A stretch of DNA of 64,000 nucleotides from Holophagaceae bacterium (GTDB lineage Bacteria > Acidobacteriota > Holophagae > Holophagales > Holophagaceae). A model generated the notes under the pieces. It was given only the letters and a program-made list of their open reading frames with translations. It was not told the origin of the DNA and did not search any database. A program made the position numbers and the translations under genes. Of this stretch, positions 42,990 through 50,692 are shown one piece after another. Where the stretch lies: positions 434,001 through 498,000 of the forward strand of contig JADKKO010000001.1 in NCBI GenBank assembly GCA_016720465.1, given 5' to 3'. Within the stretch, counting starts at the first letter, position 1. Each line of letters starts with the position of its first letter.

Positions 42990-45338
42990 TCACGCTTTCA
43001 CTTTCTTCTGGACGATTTTCGGAGCGGATGCCTTGGATTTGGGTTCAGCCGCCGCCATGGCTTTCTCCTTGGCCGCAGGCTGAGCGTCCTGGGCCGGCTC
43101 CGCCTTCCTGGACTTGCTGGAGGGCTTGGGCTTCGGAGCTGGGATCGGGACGGTCTCGTCTCCAGCGGCATTGGGCTTGGCGGCCTTGGCCTTCGAGGCC
43201 TTGGATTTTGTTTTGGCGGCGGGAGCCTCAGGGATCATTTCAGGCGCCGGGGCGGGCATGGTGGCCGTGGGCGCGGCGGCACCAAGGCGCCTTGGACGCG
43301 GGGTCGGCAGCAGCAGGGCCGCCACGATTTCTCCCGAGAGCACCGGAGGTTCGATGACCACCCGGCTGGGGGCATCTTGAGGGGGTTGGACCGATTTGGC
43401 GGATTTTCCATGTCCTGCCGGTTTCGGCGCGGGGGCCGCGGCGCCCGGGACCTCGGCCGCTCCAGCGGCCTTCTCCTCGGGGGCGCCTGCAACAGTCGGA
43501 CCTGCTGAGCCGGTTTTCGCGGCGCCGCTCCGGCCCCGCCGGCGCCGGCGGCCGGACTTGGAGGGGGCTTCCTCCTTGCCGCCTTCCGCATCGGCCTCGG
43601 CACCTTCATCGTCCTCGGGCTTCGCGCTTTCAAACAAAGCGCGGAGGCGCTCCCGCTCATCCAAGGCCGCCCGCTGCACATCCCGGCGGTCGTGCTTGAA
43701 TTCGGCTGCTTTGGGGAGACCGCGCTTGGAGGCTTCCTTCCCCGCCTTCGGCGCGTTTTCTCCAAGCGCCTTGTCAAAGGAAATGGCGCTGTCGCCGCCC
43801 AGCACGACGGTCTCATCTTCGGGCTCGATCATGCGTTCCACATGGGTCTTGGCCGGTTTCTCCTCCGCCTCCTCCTCGCGCTTTTCAATCTCGGCGACCA
43901 TTTCGCCATAGGCCACCGCGGGGTCCGCCAGCATCACCACGCTGCCGCCGAAGGTGTCCTCCAGCTCCTGCAATTCGCGGCGCTTCTGGTTCAACACCTG
44001 GATGGCGGTGGCCGGGGCCAGCTTCACCCGGAGTTCCTTCACGTCCCCATGGCTGAGGATCGACTTCATCCGCCGGATGACGGAAATCAGGAGCGCCTCG
44101 GCGCTCTTCACCTGGCCCGATCCCTGGCAATGAGGGCAAGGCACATGGGTCGTCTGCTGGATGGAGGGCCGCAGCCGCTGGCGGGTCATCACCAGCACGC
44201 CAAAACGATTGATCTTGCCGACTTCCATACGGGCCTTGTCTTCGCGCAGGCCTTCCACCAGCTTGTCCTGCACGGCTTTGTTGTGGCTCTCCTTCTTCAT
44301 GTCGATGAAATCGATGACCACGAGCCCGGCGAGGTCCCGCAGGCGCAGCTGGCGCGCGGCTTCTTCCGCGGCTTCCATGTTGGTGCGGAAGGCCATGTCC
44401 TCGACCCCTTCCCCGGAGGTCTTGCCGCTGTTGACGTCGATGGCGACCAGGGCTTCGGTCTGGTCCAGCACCAGGGCGCCGCCGCTGGGCAGGCCCACCC
44501 GCCGCGCGTAGATGCGGTCGATCTGGTCTTCGGTCTGGGCTTTGGAGAACAGGGGCTTGCTTCCGGCATAGTGCTTCAGCACGTGGGCGTGCTGGGGCAT
44601 CGTGCGCTTGAAGAAATTCTGCGCCGCGTGGAAGGTGTCCAGATCGTCGATGAGAACTTCTTCCATATCCGCGGAAAACGCGTCCCGGAGCGTCCGGGTC
44701 ACCACGTCGTCCTCCTGCCACACAAGGCCCGGACCCTGCCGCTGCTTGTAGCGCGTGAGGACTTCCTTGTAGGTGTCGAGGAGGTATTCCAGATCCTTCT
44801 GGAAATCCTCCTTGGTGACGCCCAGGCTGGCGGTTCGCACGATGACGCCCATGTTTTTCGGGATCTCCAGCTCGTCGATGAGCTGCTTGAAATATTCGCG
44901 CTCCTCGCGGCTTTCGATCTTCCGGCTGATGCCGTTCACGGGATTGCCCGGCGTCAGCACCAGGTAGCGGCCCGGAAGGCTGACCTGCGCGGTCATCATC
45001 GCGCCCTTGCTGCCGATCTCTTCGCGGACCGCCTGGACCAGGATCTCCTGGTCGCGGTTCAGCAGATCCTGGATGCGCCCCCGGCGGCCGTCCGGGCTCA
45101 CCATGTCCCGGGGCAATTCGCCGAGCGGCAGGAAGCCGTTCTTTTGGCCGCCATAATGGATGAAGGCCGCCTGCAGGCTCTGGTCCGCCCGCACCACCTT
45201 GGCCTTGTAGATGTTGCCCTTGATCTTTTCGTTGTGGATGAATTCCACATCGAAGTCGAGGAGCGTGCCGTCCAGCAGTGTGGCCACGCGGATTTCTTCG
45301 GGATCCGTGGCGTTGATCAGCATGGATTTCTTGCTCAA
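42990..45338 (-). CDS. rng: RNase G/E-family endoribonuclease with long C-terminal extension
   Basis: 782 aa from TTG at 45338, which follows GGAG and gives MSKKSMLINATD, the usual start; an ATG five codons later is the alternative. S1 domain about 35-115 (GNIYKAKVVRADQSLQAAF). Catalytic Asp residues are in ALVAIDVNSGK (about 292-302) and LVVIDFIDM (about 330-338). The zinc-link motif CPHCQGSGQ is at about 401-409. The family core ends near residue 487; the remaining 295 residues are Ala/Lys/Pro/Glu-rich with basic blocks (RRRRRGR near 610) and no clear fold, like the RNase E scaffold that binds RNA and degradosome partners. It acts in rRNA and mRNA processing. Confidence 0.94.
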   Translation of the reverse strand: MSKKSMLINATDPEEIRVATLLDGTLLDFDVEFIHNEKIKGNIYKAKVVRADQSLQAAFIHYGGQKNGFLPLGELPRDMVSPDGRRGRIQDLLNRDQEILVQAVREEIGSKGAMMTAQVSLPGRYLVLTPGNPVNGISRKIESREEREYFKQLIDELEIPKNMGVIVRTASLGVTKEDFQKDLEYLLDTYKEVLTRYKQRQGPGLVWQEDDVVTRTLRDAFSADMEEVLIDDLDTFHAAQNFFKRTMPQHAHVLKHYAGSKPLFSKAQTEDQIDRIYARRVGLPSGGALVLDQTEALVAIDVNSGKTSGEGVEDMAFRTNMEAAEEAARQLRLRDLAGLVVIDFIDMKKESHNKAVQDKLVEGLREDKARMEVGKINRFGVLVMTRQRLRPSIQQTTHVPCPHCQGSGQVKSAEALLISVIRRMKSILSHGDVKELRVKLAPATAIQVLNQKRRELQELEDTFGGSVVMLADPAVAYGEMVAEIEKREEEAEEKPAKTHVERMIEPEDETVVLGGDSAISFDKALGENAPKAGKEASKRGLPKAAEFKHDRRDVQRAALDERERLRALFESAKPEDDEGAEADAEGGKEEAPSKSGRRRRRGRSGAAKTGSAGPTVAGAPEEKAAGAAEVPGAAAPAPKPAGHGKSAKSVQPPQDAPSRVVIEPPVLSGEIVAALLLPTPRPRRLGAAAPTATMPAPAPEMIPEAPAAKTKSKASKAKAAKPNAAGDETVPIPAPKPKPSSKSRKAEPAQDAQPAAKEKAMAAAEPKSKASAPKIVQKKVKA

Positions 45339-45674
45339 ATGAGTTCTCCTTGACAGCCCGGCCCGGAGCGGATTCACCGCAGCATCGGGACCTTGCGCTG
45401 GATTTGAAACGGAATGGTGATGGGGATGGGAGATGGCGGTTCTGAAAACCTGACCAGCCAATTGGCACCGATCGGGGAAAGCTTCCGGAAACGCCTGAAA
45501 AGATTAGGCAATAGCGCCTGAGATTTGTGGGCCGCCCGAAGATGACGCGGTAATCCGGTTTCGCCGGTGGCTTGAATGGATTCTCGCAGCAGAATGCCGT
45601 GGAAGTCCACTTCTCACGCCAAACCCTAGACGGGCGCTAGGTTTCCGGGCCATGATGGCAGCGGAGATCCATCC
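45339..45674. other. 336-bp divergent intergenic region, no gene seen
   Basis: It separates the RNase G/E gene (minus) from the WYL-domain gene (plus) and must hold both promoters. I could not assign -10/-35 pairs with confidence. A small imperfect palindrome, CCTAG-7 nt-CTAGG (about 45625-45641) lies about 34 bp before the WYL start and could be an operator; the stem is too short to count as a terminator. Confidence 0.5.
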
Positions 45675-46760
45675 ATGGCCCCTGCGAAGAAGACCACAAA
45701 ACCCGAGCCGAAAGCCAAGGCACTCCCAGCCAAGGCGCCAGCGAAATCCGAATCGATCGCTCAGACCAAGGCAGCAGCAGCCCCCAAAAAGGCATCTGCG
45801 GCAACGAAGAAGCCAGCGTCGGATTCTGGACCGGCATCGGATAAACCAAAACCAGAACTGGAGAAAAAATCAAAACCCGGACCAAAAAAGAAGATTCTCG
45901 AACCTGCTGAGATTCCATCGGGGGCAACGGCCGGCAAATCCAAGCCAAAATCAAAATCGGCACCTGAACCGGCCCCTGCGGCCGCCCCACCCAGCGCTCC
46001 CACGCCCAAGGCAGCGGCAGCCAAACCCGCGGCGGACGCTGGCAGCCTCTCGTCGGGGCACGTGCAGTCCGTCCTGCAAGCCGTGAAGGAAGGCAAAGCC
46101 ATCGAATTGATCTTCAGGGACGCCGAGGCCGATCCACCACGCACCTTCGAGCCCCGTCAGCTCATCTTCGATACCCTCACCCAGGCTTGGTTCGTGTGGG
46201 GCTGGGACCGCCGGTACAACGCCGAGCGCCACCACCGCCTGGATCATCTGGCCGAAATCAATCTGGTGGACGGCCCGGGCAGGTCCGCGCAGGGTCCCTA
46301 CAAGGAGGGCACCCCCGCGAATCTAATCGGGGGCTGGCTGGGGGGCGAACCCATCCGAGTGAAGGCGACCCTTCAAAAACAGTGGATCTTCGCAGTGAAG
46401 CAGGCGCCGCCCGCCTTCCCCGAATTCAAGATCGAGGATGGCGAGGATGGCAGGGCCACCGTTTCCTTCGTGGCCACGGACCTCCGCGCCATCGCCCGCT
46501 GGTGCCTGCAATTCGGCGAGGGCATCCAGGTCCTGGAACCCCAGCGTCTCGTGGACCGCATCAAACAGGTGGGTGTCGCCTGGGCCGGCAAGCCCGTGGC
46601 CGCTGCCCTGCCTCCCGCGCCGCGGCCCGCGCCGCCACCGGCGCCCCGACCCGAACACAAGCCGGAACATAAATCGGAACATCGCCGGGACTATGCCAAG
46701 GAGCGGGAAGACAGTCCTAAAAAGGGTCCGCGGGTCGAGATAAGGGTCGAAAAGCTCTAA
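45675..46760 (+). CDS. WYL-domain protein with long Lys/Ala/Pro-rich N-terminal tail
   Basis: 361 aa. The first 120 residues are a low-complexity basic tail (MAPAKKTTKPEPKAKALPAK, SAATKKPASDS and similar) resembling histone H1-like or AlgP tails. Residues about 130-215 fit a WYL domain: VLQAVKEGKAIELIFRDAEA, then QAWFVWGWDRRYNAERHHRL, with the central triad as WFV. A WCX-like C-terminal part follows (about 220-305: IRVKATLQKQWIFAVKQ, ARWCLQFGEGIQVLEP). WYL regulators normally carry an N-terminal HTH; none is seen. A basic His/Arg/Pro tail closes the protein. It may bind nucleic acid through its tails and sense a ligand with WYL. The stop overlaps the convergent gene by 4 bp. Confidence 0.82.
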   Translation: MAPAKKTTKPEPKAKALPAKAPAKSESIAQTKAAAAPKKASAATKKPASDSGPASDKPKPELEKKSKPGPKKKILEPAEIPSGATAGKSKPKSKSAPEPAPAAAPPSAPTPKAAAAKPAADAGSLSSGHVQSVLQAVKEGKAIELIFRDAEADPPRTFEPRQLIFDTLTQAWFVWGWDRRYNAERHHRLDHLAEINLVDGPGRSAQGPYKEGTPANLIGGWLGGEPIRVKATLQKQWIFAVKQAPPAFPEFKIEDGEDGRATVSFVATDLRAIARWCLQFGEGIQVLEPQRLVDRIKQVGVAWAGKPVAAALPPAPRPAPPPAPRPEHKPEHKSEHRRDYAKEREDSPKKGPRVEIRVEKL

Positions 46761-47368
46761 CGGGCCTGGGAGAACAATCCCAGCACCGCTTCGGCCATGC
46801 GCTGGCCCTTGGGCGGCGTCTCCACGATGCTTCCAAGCAGTTTCTGGGATCCACCGGGCTGGAGTTCGAAGAGCCAGATGGTGGGGACCTTTTCGACGGC
46901 CTGGGGCGCAACGCCGCTGGGCCAGGCCGCGGCCTCGACCTTTTTATCGCGATACACGCCGATGTACCGGATGCTGACGAAAGGATTGGGCTCCTTGGTG
47001 AGGGCCAGCAGATCCGGCAGTTCCGCTTGGCTGTCGCTGCACCAGGATCCGAAGGCCACCACCAGGGTGCACGGAACATCGATGGCCTTCCAACGGGCGG
47101 CCCAGTCGGCCTTGATATCGCGATGCTTCGTGTTGTCGCGGAAAATGGCCCGATGCGACAGCAGCGCTTCCCGGCTGGTGGCGCCTAGCAACACCGCCTG
47201 GTGGTCCTTGCTGTCGGTGGGCAGCCCGCCCTCCTTTTCGGCGGGGAGCAAATGCGGCTTCGCGGGCTCCTGCTTTTCCTGCCCAGCCTGGCCTGCCTCT
47301 TCCTGCTTCCCCTGCTGTTGTCCGGGCGTCGCCAGCAAGGAAGCAACCAATAGAAAAACCTGGAGCAT
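46757..47368 (-). CDS. Exported thioredoxin-fold protein with CxxS site
   Basis: 203 aa; ATG at 47368 chosen over the in-frame GTG two codons upstream, with AGAGG before it. A signal peptide (MLQVFLLVASLLATPG) is followed by a Gln/Glu-rich linker (about 17-50). The thioredoxin-like domain (about 95-200) has PCTLVVAFGSWCSDSQAELP, where the second Cys of the usual CxxC is Ser, and cis-Pro in KVPTIWLF. This arrangement fits thiol-transfer or trapping rather than disulfide reduction, similar to some TlpA-like proteins. Function not known. It is divergent from the Rrf2 regulator gene and shares its upstream region. Confidence 0.82.
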   Translation of the reverse strand: MLQVFLLVASLLATPGQQQGKQEEAGQAGQEKQEPAKPHLLPAEKEGGLPTDSKDHQAVLLGATSREALLSHRAIFRDNTKHRDIKADWAARWKAIDVPCTLVVAFGSWCSDSQAELPDLLALTKEPNPFVSIRYIGVYRDKKVEAAAWPSGVAPQAVEKVPTIWLFELQPGGSQKLLGSIVETPPKGQRMAEAVLGLFSQAR

Positions 47369-47430
47369 GGCCACCTCTGCCCTCCAGCATACGGCCCGTC
47401 AAATCCGCGCCCCAATTGGTTTTTAATAAA

Positions 47431-47459
47431 TTGACGAAAACAGTCAGGAATCCTATATT
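47431..47459 (+). promoter_or_regulatory. Strong sigma-70 promoter for the Rrf2 regulator
   Basis: TTGACG (47431-47436), 17 nt, TATATT (47454-47459), the best promoter match in the window. It lies 27 bp before the GTG start in an AT-rich patch. Autoregulation by the Rrf2 protein, common in the family, would place an operator over these boxes. Confidence 0.82.
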
Positions 47460-47486
47460 CAGAAGAGGAAGAAAGGAAGTTTTCAG

Positions 47487-47999
47487 GTGAAAATCTCCGC
47501 CCGCGGCCGCTACTCCATGCAGGCCCTCTTCGATCTGGCCCACCACAGCCACGGAGAGCCCGTGCCGCTGCACCAGATCGCCGAACGTCAGAGCCTTTCG
47601 CTTCCCTTCCTGGAGCAGATCTTCCACAAGTTGAAAAAAGCCGGCGTCGTGAAGAGCGTGCGCGGGCCCAAGGGCGGCTACGTGCTCACGAGGCCGTGCA
47701 GCCATGTGAGCGTGGGCGAGATCCTGCGCCTGACGGATGCCAGCCTCTACGCCGTGGCGAAAAACGATCCGGAGCAGGGCCGCCAGATCCTCCTGGAGGA
47801 CGAACGCATGAGCGAACTGCTCTGGCGCCATCTGGAAGAGCACATCACGACCTTCCTTGAGAAAGTGAATATCGCCGACCTCTGCACCGAAACCCAGAGC
47901 AACACCTGCCCCGTCTGCACCTGCCCGGAATATGTCCGCGAGGCCCAGGTCTCGATGATGAATGGCAAGCAAAAGGGCTGCGCCGCATTGATGGCCTGA
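47487..47999 (+). CDS. Rrf2-family transcriptional regulator (IscR/CymR type)
   Basis: 170 aa from GTG at 47487. The winged-helix N-terminus is typical: KISARGRYSMQALFDLA (about 2-18), IAERQSLSLPFLEQIFHKLKKAG, and SVRGPKGGYVLTR (about 57-69). A dimerisation helix follows (about 105-135). The C-terminus is Cys-rich: Cys at about 132, 140, 143 and 145 in CTETQSNTCPVCTCPEY, plus one near 165, so iron-sulfur or thiol sensing is possible, although the spacing differs from IscR. No isc or suf genes are adjacent. ttcA, an Fe-S enzyme, starts 2 bp downstream and is probably cotranscribed, which fits Fe-S-linked control. Confidence 0.9.
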   Translation: MKISARGRYSMQALFDLAHHSHGEPVPLHQIAERQSLSLPFLEQIFHKLKKAGVVKSVRGPKGGYVLTRPCSHVSVGEILRLTDASLYAVAKNDPEQGRQILLEDERMSELLWRHLEEHITTFLEKVNIADLCTETQSNTCPVCTCPEYVREAQVSMMNGKQKGCAALMA

Positions 48000-48001
48000 G
48001 C

Positions 48002-48871
48002 GTGGCCAATCCCTGCGCTCTGCCAGCCTTGCTCGACCCTCCATGCGAAGCGGATCTTGCTTCGCTTCCCAAACTGGAGAAGCGGATCCTGCGCAGAGTG
48101 GGCGAAGCGATCCAGACCTACGGGCTCATCGAGGACGGAGACAGGATCCTGGTGGGGCTGAGCGGGGGCAAGGATTCCTGGGCCCTCCTGGACGTCCTCA
48201 CCTCGCTTCAAAAACGCGCCCCCGTGAAATTCCAGGTGCATGGCATCACCGTGGATCCGGGCTTCCCCAAGTTCGATCCGGACCGCATCGCCGAGGTCTG
48301 CGAGCAGCGCGGAATCCCCCACGAGGTGCTGGGCGCCCCCATCGACGCGCTCGTCCGGCAGCGGCCCGAAGAAACCCCCTGCATCATCTGCTCCCGGCTC
48401 CGGAGAGGGGTCCTCTACTCCTACGCTAAGCAGCACGGGTTCACGAAGATCGCCCTGGGGCACCACCTCGATGACCTGCTGGAGACCCTGCTGCTGAACC
48501 TGTTCTTTGGGGGAAGACTGGCGACGATGCCCGTCCGCCTCAGGAGCGACGACGGCGCCAACACGGTGATCCGCCCCCTCGCCACCTGCGAGGAAGCCGA
48601 CCTGCGCCGCTTCACGTGGCTCAAAGGCTACCCCATCGTGCCCTGCGGATGTCCCCTGTGCGCATGCAGCGTCGCGGAGAGCAGCCGTAAACAAGCCAAG
48701 GAACTGATCCGGCAATTGGAAGCCAGCATTCCCCGGATCAAGAGTTCGATGCTCAAGGCCATGGGCAATGTCAAAGGCTCGCATCTGCTGGACCCGCGCC
48801 TGGGCGCCCTGGCAGCCATCGGCGCGGATGAAGCTGTGGAACGCCTTTGCGGAATTCCGCCTCAGCTATGA
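48002..48871 (+). CDS. ttcA: tRNA 2-thiocytidine biosynthesis protein TtcA
   Basis: Adds sulfur to C32 of certain tRNAs using a [4Fe-4S] cluster and ATP. 289 aa from GTG at 48002, 2 bp after the Rrf2 stop. The PP-loop is LVGLSGGKDSWALL (about 51-64). Cysteines for the cluster and sulfur transfer: CIICSRLRRG (about 131-140; CxxC) and CGCPLCAC (about 219-226). Other signatures: IALGHHLDDLLETLLLNLFFGG and IRPLATCEEADLRRFT. The C-terminus (about 255-289) extends slightly beyond the core. Operon with the Rrf2 regulator suggests expression is tied to Fe-S or redox state. Confidence 0.93.
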   Translation: MANPCALPALLDPPCEADLASLPKLEKRILRRVGEAIQTYGLIEDGDRILVGLSGGKDSWALLDVLTSLQKRAPVKFQVHGITVDPGFPKFDPDRIAEVCEQRGIPHEVLGAPIDALVRQRPEETPCIICSRLRRGVLYSYAKQHGFTKIALGHHLDDLLETLLLNLFFGGRLATMPVRLRSDDGANTVIRPLATCEEADLRRFTWLKGYPIVPCGCPLCACSVAESSRKQAKELIRQLEASIPRIKSSMLKAMGNVKGSHLLDPRLGALAAIGADEAVERLCGIPPQL

Positions 48872-48902
48872 ATGTTGCGGCACCGCATAAGGGGCCTTAT
48901 AA

Positions 48903-48927
48903 AATAATCAGAAATGCGCTGATTATT
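48903..48927. terminator. AT-rich 9-bp hairpin between ttcA and the HEPN gene
   Basis: AATAATCAG (48903-48911) and CTGATTATT (48919-48927) pair perfectly around a 7-nt loop. It starts 31 bp past the ttcA stop and is flanked by A and T runs, so it could be a weak terminator or an operator for the HEPN gene, whose start is 66 bp on. Confidence 0.5.
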
Positions 48928-48993
48928 TCAAAACGGCTCCTAGGATTCGGCTGATTGGGCGTATGGTGGAACACCGCCGTTGAGGAGGCCCGC

Positions 48994-49380
48994 ATGAAGG
49001 AACTGAGCGCCCGGTGGATCGCGAAGGCCGAAGCCCACCTGGAAACGGCCAAGCGCGAATTGGCGGTGAAAAAGGGCGGCAACCCCGATGCGGTCTGCCT
49101 GCATGCCCACCTCTGCGTCGAGAACTACCTGATGGCGCGGTTGCAGGAGGGCGAGATCAACTTCCCCACCACCTCCCACCTGGCTGTGCTGCTCTACCTG
49201 TGCGCTGACATCGAACCTAGCTGGGAGTCCCACCGTTCGCACCTGAGCAAGCTCAGCGCCATCAACCGGATCATCCTGGAGCCCGAAGAGAGCGCGACCC
49301 CGGCCATGGCCAAGGAGGCGCTGGAACACGCCTCGAAATTCCGCGACACCGCCCGCAAAACGCTTGGGATGAAGAACTAG
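48994..49380 (+). CDS. Stand-alone HEPN-domain protein
   Basis: 128 aa from the ATG at 48994, which follows GAGGAGG. The protein is a helical bundle of the HEPN type: helix 1 LSARWIAKAEAHLETAKRELAV, then the family segment PDAVCLHAHLCVENYLMARL (about 32-51) and a helix with SHLSKLSAINRIIL. HEPN proteins often pair with a MNT nucleotidyltransferase as a toxin-antitoxin or are RNases with an Rx4-6H site; no such site is evident, and no MNT gene is adjacent, so toxicity is not supported. Possibly a nucleotide- or RNA-binding partner of unknown function. Confidence 0.8.
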   Translation: MKELSARWIAKAEAHLETAKRELAVKKGGNPDAVCLHAHLCVENYLMARLQEGEINFPTTSHLAVLLYLCADIEPSWESHRSHLSKLSAINRIILEPEESATPAMAKEALEHASKFRDTARKTLGMKN

Positions 49381-49402
49381 GGCCGCCAAGGCCCCGCGAT
49401 CC

Positions 49403-50692
49403 TCAGTTTTCCTCTTTGCGCTCGACCCAGGCTTCCACGCCTTCGACCACGTCCCGCACGCCTGGGCCGAAGCGCGCGTTGCTGATCCAGTCGATGCCTG
49501 CCGGAAGCCCGGCCAGCGCGGCCTTCACTCGGCTGCGATGGCCCATTTCCGGCCTTGGGATGGCGCGGTCCGCAAGTTCCTCCCGGACCTGGAGAGGCTC
49601 CCCAAGTCGGGGCACCCAGGATCGGAGGACCTTCTGCACACCGCCGGATTCCGAAAGCGAGGGATCCATTTCAAAGGCGCCGCCCAGGAAGGCTCTCAAC
49701 TGCATGAGGTCCGGGGGCGCGCTGTCGGGATCAATCCACGAAGGCACCAAGGCGCCCAGAAAACCGTGGCCCTCAGGCGGGTGCACCAGGAATCCGAAGG
49801 AATCATCCAGCGGCGCCAGGCGCGCATGGCGGCTATGGCGCAGCCGCACCGAAGTGTAGGGGATCGCCGCCAGGGCTTCGGCGCTCTGCGGCGCGATGGG
49901 CCCCAGGAGCACTGAAGCCTCATAGGCCGGAAGGGCCAGCAGCACGCGGTCCGCTTCCCGCAGTTCCCCGGCTCCCCAGACCCGCCAGCGTCCTGATTCC
50001 AGCCGCTCCAGGCCTTCGGCCCGCAGTCCGGTCCGCACCCCGGAAAGCCGCTCGGCCAGCCGCTTCGGCAGCATCCCCATGCCGCCCTTCGGCACCATCA
50101 GCGAGCTGCTGCCTCCGCTTCTCATGCCTTTGAAGAGGGAACCTTTGGCTTCCCACTGAAGCAGCTTGGGAAGGGCCTCCACCGAAAGGGATTCCGCCGG
50201 GGCCGCGAGCACTCCCGCCACCATCGCGGGCAGCAGGTTTTCAGCCACCCCGCGCCCCAGGCGCCGCGCGACGAAGGCTGACAAATTCTCCTCCGGCTCT
50301 AGGGAACGGACCGGAACGAAGGGCTCCATCATCATCCGCAGCTTGGCCGTGACGCTCATCAGCCTGGAAAACAGCAGGGCCACGGGCGCGGCCGGAACCG
50401 GAATCAGCGATCCGCCCATTCCCACCCAGCGGGCTCCGTGGCCGGGACTCCGCACTTCCAGCTCCAGTTCCTTGAACAAGCGGTCCGCCGCGGAGCCCGG
50501 CGCCACGAGCACGCCCTGCGGTCCCCGCTCGACATGGCCGGGCCGCCCGTCCGCGTCCGGCCATGGCAGCGTGCGGACCCACCCGCCGATGGTCTCCTGG
50601 GCTTCCCAGACTTCCACGGCCTCGCCGCGTTTCTGCAGATGCCAGGCCGTCACGAGGCCGCTGACGCCGCCGCCGAGGATGAGTGTCGTCAT
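49403..50692 (-). CDS. hemY: Protoporphyrinogen/coproporphyrinogen oxidase, FAD-dependent (HemY type)
   Basis: Oxidises the porphyrinogen ring in the penultimate steps of haem synthesis. 429 aa. The FAD dinucleotide motif LILGGGVSGLVTAWHLQ (about 4-20), EVWEAQETIGGWVRT, then the C-terminal FAD segment near GLPAGIDWISNARFGPGVRDVVEG (about 390-413). Whether the substrate is protoporphyrinogen or coproporphyrinogen is not certain; the presence of hemN next door implies protoporphyrinogen. The start overlaps the hemH stop by 4 bp (ATGA), making it the last gene of the hemN-hemH-hemY transcript. Confidence 0.92.
   Translation of the reverse strand: MTTLILGGGVSGLVTAWHLQKRGEAVEVWEAQETIGGWVRTLPWPDADGRPGHVERGPQGVLVAPGSAADRLFKELELEVRSPGHGARWVGMGGSLIPVPAAPVALLFSRLMSVTAKLRMMMEPFVPVRSLEPEENLSAFVARRLGRGVAENLLPAMVAGVLAAPAESLSVEALPKLLQWEAKGSLFKGMRSGGSSSLMVPKGGMGMLPKRLAERLSGVRTGLRAEGLERLESGRWRVWGAGELREADRVLLALPAYEASVLLGPIAPQSAEALAAIPYTSVRLRHSRHARLAPLDDSFGFLVHPPEGHGFLGALVPSWIDPDSAPPDLMQLRAFLGGAFEMDPSLSESGGVQKVLRSWVPRLGEPLQVREELADRAIPRPEMGHRSRVKAALAGLPAGIDWISNARFGPGVRDVVEGVEAWVERKEEN

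Noticed and set aside
48994..49380. HEPN-MNT toxin-antitoxin pair
   Set aside because: No nucleotidyltransferase gene adjacent and no Rx4-6H motif in the protein.
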